17,760 nt of DNA from an uncultured Clostridia bacterium (lineage in GTDB: Bacteria > Bacillota > Clostridia > Lachnospirales > CAMVHY01), in NCBI GenBank assembly GCA_946415665.1, contig CAMKTI010000021.1, forward strand, positions 1 through 17,760, read 5' to 3'. Of the stretch, positions 9,501 to 16,700 are shown piece by piece. The stretch's first letter is position 1, and every line of letters begins with the position of its first letter. The translations under genes were made by a program, and so were the position numbers. A model generated the notes under the pieces. It was not told the origin of the DNA and made no database searches. It worked only from the letters and a program-made list of their open reading frames with translations.

Positions 9501-10460
9501 AGTGGTATAAATTATGGTGTCCAAGAATATGTTGAATCATTTGCAGTTAAGTTGTCAAATAAACCAAAAGAAAATTTTACAATTTACAGAAATAAATTTG
9601 TGACTGACTTTAAATATGCTCTCAAAGCTGGTCTCAATGTTCATCAAACGTATAAGGTATGGCTTGGGAACATGTATATTTTAACATGTTTATTTGAATC
9701 ACATGATTTACTATTACAAAGTAAAAATTTTGGAGATGTCGTTTCACAAATATATAAAAAAGATAAACTAAAAGTTTGTTCGACAGTCGGAGTCCAAGAT
9801 GTAAGTAAATCATTTAAAGTATTTTTAATTACGCAAGTTAAAATGGAAAAAATGACATTAAACCAAATGAAAGAAATCGCAGAACGATTAGATATAACGT
9901 TTGATGACAATGATTCAAAATTAATTTGTCAATACGGAAATATTTCAAACAACAAAGAGAAAATATCGACGGCAAGTAATGTCAATGATTCGAATTTGAT
10001 AAACCAAATTATTACAAATAGCGTTAATATCAATATAGATAACAAGCTAAATATAATACCTAATAACAATGGCTTGGGCAATCAAATAATAGATAATGAA
10101 AACAAAAATGGTCTCATATCTAAAGCTGAAAATGCAAACCAATCGCCAAATTATCCGCTATTTTATGTAATGTTGATTTTGACAATTATTTTGCTAGCGG
10201 TTTTAGTTTTTGCCATAATTAAATTCATGTGGGTGTTGCTTGCAATTGATGGTTTATGTTGTGTAATAACATCTATATTTACGTATAGGAATCGTCCTTT
10301 TTGTCGCAATGCAAATTTGCAGACGATTAGTACTGGTTATTTCAAAAATGCATCAAAAAATCAACAAAGAAATAACAAATATAGTTATATATCACCTGAA
10401 GTGCTACGTGATATCGAAGAAAAAATCGAAGAAAAAATCGAAGGAAAAAACGATCACTAG
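510..10460 (+). CDS. Giant 3316-aa hypothetical protein with C-terminal transmembrane hairpin
   Basis: I do not recognise this protein. It is one uninterrupted frame ending in TAG. The frame opens at ATG 423 (29 codons more), but the promoter and the Shine-Dalgarno site favour ATG 510. There is no signal peptide; the N-terminus is MENKIDKKKF, with nine consecutive A bases coding for KKK. The body is predicted to be almost entirely alpha-helical and rich in Lys, Asn, Asp, Ile and Leu, and residues of about 630-910 look like a helical solenoid with recurring Leu-rich helices. A KKESD x3 repeat lies at 1381-1395. Residues 2178-2200 are moderately hydrophobic but contain polar and His residues. 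From about 3136 to 3215 the chain is Asn-rich low complexity, then come two transmembrane helices (3217-3237 and 3239-3260) and a basic, then acidic coiled tail with IEEK repeats. No catalytic motif was found. It converges on the other giant gene, which has the same layout. A membrane-tethered scaffold or host-interaction protein is an inference only. Confidence 0.93.
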   Translation: MENKIDKKKFGTNAIISRDNLGFLFVNPYLQVSKYGEFIVATNNTCNTYDAVVGGDYNKDFYTELITDLEKIKEEFDAFHTQDHDEEEAKKRLIAFCNSLKEFMEHNQDANASTKIIFPSYGNNDNILLDLSNCLPYEFKGFAFPFSGHKDNDSYGLIKDRQKMNVADLYGLGKIDFKNGSKLVSWLPTGTNLGEFIGSLKSLLKNAGYSFTNDKEYYGVYIIQSLMNIIFASNAYLPLSEMNKIVNNYMQVVNGVFAEQKDLFNEFKNMLEELKKNEGENNKQDKITENRDFYFVKFLFKKICIGTSLEKIDLDTEENKTKYFELVIGICNFLCGADHANQVLVLQKQNSVNSTFGNGIILKNKNLYVPFYKILQRFSKSEKFMGNDNKFYVGKNSDESKAFRQNLTFMINLSGKLRHTKTEFDLSKTKSQKEYKFGCQQNAKGDYLNPINYDTDINAKKLINLTKQIIKFEKDVVESRIDLATLVGYLLDGRYFGCIPGFDSECIKKIIENEKLMNEFFEGVKTRKRGPRCCKAYKIFVNEYFDFITDSKFIDQEYLEDENLAKFFLRPENNEKIMELEPKKILELNLISKLDVNVLNKFLRGSNEDRKKINGVLKLCVNRLESEKLSNLDFGKLDSEIIEAIILFKDQILSKDIVKNIDFKLLSLGAQVKLFNWMAKNKFDSFTKEHLEQIDSDVFTDKSISIEDLGHFCTILYSKFDEFNRFDILNKLPVDLLLLYGQIFLDYGEESDFIRFLEKKIDRNTHIKVKVCSKLSNDQILSIGSFLTGSIKSNKFEQGESVFKQLNSEIINNPVKTSVYDFADRFYGKTNNNTDIKRVPLNLLLWLKQTRKLDKKQFSDVIKYIFDNHKNFRLYAFTILEFVLSDEVHAGFQNKKNVLEEIKQIIKEALDWSNLESRKKIIKNYFSCIDDINKFIDCIEYIDITRDKYKNSLISMYKSFLNNLVAKYSDDLEKEHVEQIPFYYLEKKNIEILCIKYPRYIKESNFSALTKKFNSISKYSRYISDQEYTTFVSVLDKFAGVAMAYEKNKDNNNKIFNEIDANYINHIETNMNKIRNGYYVQNDLVLEKVRTDLEKYNVSKEKLTNQSLVCNIFKSLIDKSTTVEDFIDQDDKNFDKNKLETILKDKNYDGFEKMFLQVIKKDWQEKDFKTFAEKYNLLKHIGNDSKHIEKIVNLYVDFREKKLSEQEFMVKHCLNYKWLNDDEKGEIYKTLANVKNEKLFPLDNGNQYTDLNKYNCLCFRLMQNFDYVKSDNAKKEIIGFLMSNIKLINSDVDVIIGDDTWKKFVQNKFDGKGEEVKKYLAEIKDFVSRINLIFPSVKSGYNTTDNSNHWIEKILFGDSNDNAISKLRQLSVVYDDYQKSKKESDKKESDKKESDWIDFSEVHILKYISEPRIEQYVKNKNRDKQFAFASAANDGLKTLLTEFCRGLNVNYAGDPKKNKLQDVFSKLMEEKKKLVKDLNKNLFRSLKKDSEANNFNDYFCQFLSMLKSAKITNDKSSKCNELNAKLVNLKAKYKVEYEKITNINQFGVSVDFFLQLIEDIEFLMKKCDLQDNNILKNMIDNIETLKFEYYLASFLKLLLDYSKLTSQQYKQLIDKNNKNKILDEKELCELQDKLKKIYTKYKEYKNQLFSLDNLLSIKDDFTNDFNIANPIIKNISSCFSKNKKRSCEILDVIFDDFVKPDGIIRYRLDNYEKILTQEKFLEFAYKNRICSDIQIKDNGIINFCNDDLQVYIPGFVVKYLPIMLACNKSIKHGLIREENAIIENLYLIAKDKDKSYLEDILCKNIKDNKKLAQIMEKISFDRAKDIDSDNYKNGFLWDNIVNVGEKSKQQTDFRKFLRTQLLSLLGYNSTGKIKTGKDDNKGTLMEYPKMTDDVHNQEDIYGFILADFSFISLVNSCTKNKMGENFDITEKLEELTTNIRNRLKTILNYVDNKDNKQSKETLSKIKDKDKDKLDLDLNELIARGFLRLQSYGCLKTDFLSDNNSVILYEKIISMLARCSSVKEFREKKFNNVQEIKDWIQNSSLRYFVPLRLWNESVLFPNYDIFFDKIFMHILDRKGNIPVLDILKNLYDPDAYENKRIYPCKISTNNLIELFNKLADETKSDNLESNMQILQRGFLDPSLCYKTDKNDQGNRLIEAINKVFTNGNIFDEHRHFRSLYYAQLWLSFFLSSHLGLICTTIMDNFCSHINFDKISIDDIISLWYQKERNELNGLTNYWRFIFLRPLISKINKQIKSSAQTNIDSIKKFIQFLCDTDCIMSDKFDNSICFSLFDKIIEITNNNVPKNHEGKDASEIDKLIKNFDSIDTVLSQINANEECKTKLNQLPAEYTLDYISRCNSVNELKKLLGFIKQKNGNKFSIISLNNKDKDNKHVNIADCGILKDMFNKLKDFASNKKNPVEQVFDSDIFMLIVDFLGNLKFKEPLSDKDINSIQNVIVGLCPKEFESVEQFNIYVSAIKQSFLTNEIYPKLYQKILKKLLFGTEKLSIFDVIYILDLDNGLDFCNSYVNNNDTELRKIWSDFVRKCNEQIEKELKEGQELKVKQILTKPEDRFNILLNSDLLKSSFMRAIETGDISYVKNLLQRLPAIKNISGVFDKKGDLEKYFNEIWKPILDSDYLWQTHGDVEKKNYLKANAGWLRKIFIEDVLCKQENETFILDVLDFAVKIPTDENKKYEKVEIKKDVTDKICEFCTKVNDKNLAKQGLDVLNALFKSNSLYEPKEENKLMHKVFVKTLNIPEINSKDDIDKFLDSLEEKLDEYKEYNLIKDENILIEIFKARGKNVTISQMFKFINDCKHSKVLLAQSSIKFFEYLIADLENNNFYLQSDDIGMLCKLLDAANSKYRGENGGHGIGNDTQNYQKLKPLVNNLADGCIHDIKQFEIITKYCTNGDYNRSCFLDYDIADMILLRKKVNEQLIESNISGIAETTAKYIQCTHNQENVEEQTPAKLFDLLLDGFMTSNLDSTFYENKYIRKQLIANFSGINYGVQEYVESFAVKLSNKPKENFTIYRNKFVTDFKYALKAGLNVHQTYKVWLGNMYILTCLFESHDLLLQSKNFGDVVSQIYKKDKLKVCSTVGVQDVSKSFKVFLITQVKMEKMTLNQMKEIAERLDITFDDNDSKLICQYGNISNNKEKISTASNVNDSNLINQIITNSVNINIDNKLNIIPNNNGLGNQIIDNENKNGLISKAENANQSPNYPLFYVMLILTIILLAVLVFAIIKFMWVLLAIDGLCCVITSIFTYRNRPFCRNANLQTISTGYFKNASKNQQRNNKYSYISPEVLRDIEEKIEEKIEGKNDH
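4650..4694 (+). repeat. 15-bp tandem repeat x3 encoding KKESD
   Basis: Three head-to-tail copies of a 15-bp unit (AAGAAAGAAAGCGAC, the last copy ending GAT) encode KKESD three times, at residues 1381-1395 of the giant protein. The unit is a whole number of codons, so copy-number change keeps the frame. It probably forms a charged flexible linker. Confidence 0.9.
10158..10289 (+). other. Transmembrane hairpin of the 3316-aa protein
   Basis: Residues 3217-3260 consist of two hydrophobic stretches of about 20 residues separated by about one residue (Lys 3238), giving a bilobed profile. The tail that follows is basic at first (YRNRPFCRN), which by the positive-inside rule places both the large N-terminal body and the tail on the same, cytosolic-like side. 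The hairpin is preceded by an Asn-rich, proline-ended linker. Confidence 0.8.
10413..10448 (+). repeat. 12-bp tandem repeat x3 encoding IEEK at the C-terminus
   Basis: Three consecutive copies of ATCGAAGAAAAA (the last has one change, giving IEGK) encode IEEK IEEK IEGK just before the stop codon. They are in frame and form a short charged helical tail. Confidence 0.85.
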
Positions 10461-10497
10461 AAAAAGATTAAACTAAAAAATTGCATGTATCAAACGA

Positions 10498-10537
10498 AAA
10501 AAAAGCTTTTAAGCGAGCAAGCCTAAAAGCTTTTTTT
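10498..10537. terminator. Bidirectional intrinsic terminator between the convergent giant genes
   Basis: The arms 10498-10514 and 10521-10537 pair over 17 positions with one A-C mismatch (10512/10523) around the 6-nt loop GAGCAA. The stem contains AAAAGCTTTT, with an A run on the left and seven T on the right. The T run follows the hairpin for plus-strand transcripts, and the complement of the A run does so for minus-strand transcripts, so both genes can end here. It begins 37 nt after the plus-strand stop and about 180 nt beyond the minus-strand stop. Confidence 0.85.
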
Positions 10538-10589
10538 ATTACAAAAAATAAATTTTATTCCGAGCTATTTTATTAAAATCAAAGTTTCT
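10538..10589 (-). repeat. Terminator-linked trailer sequence, copy A
   Basis: These 52 bp directly adjoin the terminator on the side of the minus-strand gene, so they lie in its 3' untranslated region. They align without gaps to 17425-17476, which adjoins the second terminator in the same orientation: 38 of 52 bases match by my hand count. The match includes the shared blocks AATTTTAT and CAAAGTTT. Confidence 0.6.
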
Positions 10590-10715
10590 TTTGCTTTAAC
10601 AAAAAATTTGACTTTTGAGTTTGAATTTGAAATTTCGATTTCTTTTCCGTGCAAATAACATTCCATAGAAATTAGATTTGGATAAACAAAAATTTTGGTA
10701 GTTTATTTTGCCCCA
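10590..10715 (-). other. Remaining 3' untranslated region of the 2154-aa gene
   Basis: This stretch lies between the stop codon of the minus-strand giant gene and the trailer copy. The only reading frame is a 33-codon minus-strand ORF (10565-10666) without a ribosome binding site, which I do not accept as a gene. No other structure was found. Confidence 0.5.
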
Positions 10716-13700
10716 TTAAAAATTCTGATCACTCGGATCACGTTGTTCACGTTTGTTATCAGTCAAATTTAGATTAGGCTTCAGATCATTTGTATTTGTT
10801 TCATATTCATATTTTTCTGTAGTATTAGAAACACCTGTTATGTTTTTTGGGTTAATCTCTTCTATACTAAAATATCTACCGAATAAAAAATTTATTAAAC
10901 TTGTTACAAATAAAACTGCCATTACGATAGCCAATGCTTTAATATAAAAAGAACCAACAAACAAGAATATAATCTGAACAATCATAATACTTACGCTTAT
11001 TTTTTTGCGTTGATAAAAAAATATACACCATTTTTTTAGAAAAAAAACACGATTATCTAACTTATTAACCAAGTCTTTTCGTATCTTTTGTTCATTGATC
11101 TTATCTTCTGAACCAGCAGCATTTGTAAATAAATTAGAAATCCGTGCTGTTTGAGATGATTTCTCATCAGTTCCATTATTAGTTCTTTGATTTGTTGAAA
11201 AGGACTTAATATTGCCATTTTGATTTCCGTCTATTTTTATATTTTGTTTAACAAAATTTTCATTGCTTACACTGCTATGATTTCCACATGACAAATTATT
11301 ATTGTCGGCATCTGAATTTATATTAAGCACAGGCTCTTGAGTTTTAATTCCATTATTATTGTTTTCATACAGAATATTATTTTGTTCAGTTAAAATTTTT
11401 TTTTCATTAACATTTTTTTGGATGCTATTTCCTTCATTGGAATTTTTTTTATTGTTGTCCATTTGGTTATTTTTTTTGTCTTCATTATCAAATAAAAATT
11501 TAATTTCGTTTTGAGACATGCTGAACGAATCTTTTCTCTTTGCTGTTGTGCTATTATTTTTTTTATTTTTTTCTTTTTCATCAAACTCATTTTTTATCAA
11601 TCTGAATGTATCAACCTTTTTAAAATCTATCTCATTTTTCACATATTGTTTCTCTATTTCTATTTGTTTTTCGTTGTTGTCCTTTTTCGTATTATCTGCA
11701 TCACGAACTTTCTTTTCATCATCATTTGCTTTACACAAATCATTTTTGTTTTCCACAACAACATCATTTTCCTTGCTTATGTTTTTATTTTTTTGAGATT
11801 CTTTAATTTTGATCTCATTATTCTGTAAATTATTAGCATCATTGTTTTTATTATCATCACTATCAAGCGATTTATTTTTTGCATTGCTATTTATTTTTTC
11901 TGAACAGGTTATTTCTAATACATTTTTTTGGTTTTGATTTCCCTCTTCTGTTTCTTTTATCTCGTTAATAACCTGATTTTCGTTTGATTTTTGTAAATTA
12001 TTTTTTTTATTTACGTGTTGCAATAGTTTGTCTTTAAATGATTTAAGACCATTGATGATATTGAATGTAATATTTTTACCTTTTTCATCTTTAAAAAATA
12101 CAATGTCTTTCTGGGAAACATTGGAAAGTAATAAAATAATATTGTCAATAATTTTAATATCAATTTCTTCAATAGCTTCGATAATGTTAGCATCAATATC
12201 CTTTAGTCTTTCCACATCAAAATCTTTACTGTTTAAGATTTTAATTACCTCTAAAATGATATTTAATGTTTCTGCAAGCATAAACATTTGTGAATTTTGT
12301 TCGCCAGACAAAACTTCCGTATATATCCTTTGTTCTTTTGTTTGTGGTTCTTTTAAAATCAATAAAAAATCATGCAAATCCTTGAAACATATATTTGCTT
12401 TGTCTGTTAATAAACAGCTATAATCGAAATAGTCTTCCTTGCACTCTTGAAATTTTTGACGTAATCCATTTATTTTTAAATTTGTTTTTAATAATTTAAG
12501 TCCGTTTATAATATCAGATGTAAGATTTTTACCTTTTTCATCTTTAAAAAATACAATGTCTTTCTGGGAAACATTGGAAAGTAATAAAATAATATCGTCA
12601 ATAATTTTAATATCAATTTCTTCGCCTTTTTTGTAGTTCGTTAGATAAACTTTTTCAAAAATATCTTTTTCATTTAAAAATTTGATTGCATCTATAGTAA
12701 ATTTTGATATTTCTACAACCATTTCTTGTTGTTGCTCTATAACTTCTTTGCATACGTTTTTGTATTCTGAATTTAGATTTTTGCCGTCTTCTGAAACATA
12801 TAACATATTCAAAAAATCATATAATTTGTGACAAACGTTATTTACCGGTCTTATAATAAACAAACTATCGTTGTCGGTCGATTTTAAAATACATACCGAA
12901 GCAATAAGTTTTATGGTGTAGACATTTAAATCTGTCAGCTGTGTCATTGCTTTTTTCTTTTTCTTATATAAATCAACATCAAATTGTCCGGATTTGATAC
13001 ATAAATTATTTATCAATCTTTCTTGTTTTCTCTCTGCTTTTTTAATCAATTGATTTCCAAATAATATTTCTTGGCCTTTGTAATTTTCTTTAAGCTCATT
13101 AAGTAACTGATCGGTATTAAATAGCCCTAGCTTTTTTTTATAATCTACAAAATTTCCTTTTAATCCTTTAAGCTCACCAATAATATTGGATATAATACTT
13201 TCCCCATTTTCTTTTTTGAAAAATATGACCTGATTGTTGCTATAAGGAGAAATTAACGAAATAATACTTCCGATAACTTCGATATCAATATTTTCTAGTT
13301 CGTCTATTTTCTCGAAAATATTTTTTTTATTTAAACCCATAATTGCACTGACAGTATATTCTGATATTTTCGTAACTATGGCTGAATTATATGAAGCAGA
13401 TATAACTTCTCTGTAGGTACCTTTGTATTTTAAATTTAAGTTAATGTGTCGTGTTGGGTCATATACCATGCAAAAAATTTCATACAAACTATTAAAATAT
13501 TGATTTAATAGATCCGAGCGTAAAAGATATGCTCCACGTTCCCCAACATTTATTGAACCGGTAACTTTTTTTGCTTGCTTCAATAACTTCTTAAGCAAAT
13601 CATTGGCTTTTCTACTTTCTTTTTCATTTTCCGTTTGAATTTGGTCTAAAAATAAATTTTTATTTTCAAGGTTATGTTCTTTAATTTCATGAGCATAGTT

Positions 13701-16700
13701 TTTGATTTTCTTTGCCCCATTTTTGATCTTGTTAATCCTTTCCATTTTTGAAACTTTTTTTTGTGTAAACTCTTCTGTTTGTTGAATCAAATCAAAAATT
13801 GTAGTCTTACCATCTTTCTTACAAATATCCACACACTTTTCAAGCAATGGAGAAAATTGTTCTAATTGCTTCACGTTGGGATCAAAAATTTCATCGGTCA
13901 AATAAAAAAGAACCTCAAAGTTTAAATTTTTTATTTGCTGGAAACACGCTTTGATAGATTGTAAGTCAATGGACAAAGTTTTATCTAGTTCGAAAAACGA
14001 TTTAAAATTTTCGTCGCCAAGAATTTTATTCAGTAAGTCAAATGTTTTATCACTAATATTATTTTTATGTTTCTGTTTTTGTCCTCCATAAAAAGTATTT
14101 GTGTCATAATCAAAAGCTTTGGCTACGTTAAATAACAGCAAAGCAGATCTTACCAAGTCTAAAGAGATCTTACCTTGTTCCAAGTCATTTTTTTCTGTAT
14201 ATTTTTTTAAGTTGTCGTTTACTAATTTTATTAAAAGGGAAAGAATAGATTTATTGCTTCCTTTATCTACATACAAAACACAATCTAAAACAAAATTCCA
14301 CAGACCTTTTAATTTATATCCGTAATCTTCTTCTACAAGAATATTTTTTACTTTGTATATTAAATCATATATTGAGCCAAATCTTTTAAGTAAAATAGAA
14401 ACAATATCTGCCAGTTCATCCGATCCTGTTTGAGCCTTAATAAATTTCGTTATCATCAAATTGTATAGTGAGCATACATACGGATTTGGAAACAAATGCT
14501 TTTTTGTAAACGTGTTATCATTCGAATTTGACAAGAACAATTTGTTTGCCTCATTTTTCACACTATGATAGTTGATAAATTTCTCAAATTCAGAAATTAA
14601 AAAGCTAATTCCTCTAATTGCAAGACCAGCATAACAACTTTCAAGTTTACACACGTACTTAAACAAATTAAATTTGTTGTTTGCCAATAATTTAAAAAAA
14701 TCTTTCAAGTGTACATCATCTATTTTTTTCGCTTCTCCATCTTTATTCGATATTAATCCAAAAATTTTACAAATAGATTCTATATTTTCCAGAAATTTAT
14801 TTTCATCACAATGAAAAATCCCATTTTTGATTAAAAAAGTTTCTTGTTTTATATCAAATTGCAATTTTGACTTACTTTTATTGTTATACTCATTTATTTT
14901 ATCAATCAATTCATCCGGCAATAACTCTTTATAATTTAAAATTTGACCATTCTTTAAGTCAAAGATTGATTTCTCATTTGAAATTTCATTTGCGGCGACG
15001 TTCTTTGCAACGCTGCTCCAAAGTTTAATAAAATTCCACGTTCCATAAGCATTTTGATATGGCAAAACAAAATCTTGTCTTATATCAATCATTCTAAATA
15101 GATTTTCTAGAACTAAATTTAACTGTTTCTTATCATTTTGTAATATTGAACAAAATCTATAAAATAAGTAAATACCATGTTTGAATTTTATCGATGCTGT
15201 TTTATCTTCTCTATATGAATAAATTATATGTTTTATAAAACGTATCGGAAACATATTAAAAAAATCGTAAATAGCATCTTCTCTTTTTTTATGTGGCAAC
15301 TTCATAAAAGTTTTATACATATTTTCATATATATTCATAGCACTCTCAATAAAATCGAGTCCATTTTTTTCACACTCAAATGGATACTTAAATTTTTTAT
15401 CTAAAAAAAGTGATAAATAGAATATGACAAAATTGTTCCGCGTTTGAATAGCATCATCATTTTCTTGCACCAATATCCACTTTCGTGATGAAAGTTCTAT
15501 TGGTACAAGGCCAGATTTTAATTTGCTATTAATAAATTCTGTACAATAGTCTTCAATATCATATTTACATATCTGTTCACGCAAAAAATCGATAAAATCA
15601 TTGCTTGGCTTTGGAATATGATTCCATTTGTTCGTAAAAAATAAATTCATGGCATTAATTGCGATAGTTTGAAATAAATACACATTTTTATTGTCTGCAT
15701 GAATATCAGGCAAACAAAAATTCTCCAGTAATAAAACACAATTTCTGGATAGATTTTTTTTATTTTTTTTCAATAAATCAAACATTGCATTACAAAAATT
15801 TTTGTTATCAAACGGATTTTCTAACCAGCATTTATTTTTTTCATCGTACAAATGTGTTTTTAGTATCTCGGGAAAATAAAAACAAAAATTTTTAAGGTCG
15901 CTGTTTGTTTCTATCCACTGCAACGTAATATATTTCTTTAAACAATATGTCAACGCTTCTACACGAGTCGCAGAATAAAAAGGATTCAAACTGTCTTTTG
16001 TTAACTGGTCTTGAACACTTTTAAATTTTTCTTTATAAAACCAAATATTTTTTCTTTCGTAATTATTTTTAGTCTTTATCAAAAACTTATTTTGAGCGTT
16101 TTTAACAGAAGCATGAAATTCAATAATATCTGACGTTCCAAAATCATTTTTACAACACACAGTAAAATCCTGTTCTGCATCAATTTTTAGAGATAGTTTT
16201 TCTAAAATCAGATTTAAATTTTTCTCGTCATATTTTAATATTGAATAAAATCTACGAAGCAAGTAAATATCCACGCCGTGTTTTGTTTGTGCCGTTTGAT
16301 TATCTCTGTATTTATAAACACATTCTATAAAACTTAAGGAAAAATAACGAAAAAAATTATCAACAGCCTTTTTTTCATCACCATGAGGTAATTCCATAAA
16401 ATTTTTGTATATATTTTCATATATATTCATGGCACTCTCAATAAAATCAGGTCCATTTTTTTCGCATTTGAATAGACACTTAAAATTTTTATCTAAAAAG
16501 AGTGATAAATAGAATATGATGAAATTGTTTTGAGTTTGAATCCTCAACAGCATATCCTTACTATAGTTATAGCATTGCACAAATATCCAATTTCGTACTG
16601 ACAATTGCTCTAGTGTGAATTGTTTTTCCAATCTCGGATTAATAAATTTTGTACAATAATCTTTAATATTATCTGCTGATATATTTTGAATTAAAAAATC

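Noticed and set aside
10565..10666. 33-codon minus-strand ORF in the 3' region of the 2154-aa gene
   Set aside because: It has no ribosome binding site, lies between a stop codon and a terminator, and its reading frame is not kept in the matching trailer copy at 17425-17476.
11511..11828. T-rich plus-strand ORFs opposite the low-complexity linker
   Set aside because: They are the reverse reading of Asn/Lys codons, give Phe/Leu-rich nonsense, and lack ribosome binding sites.
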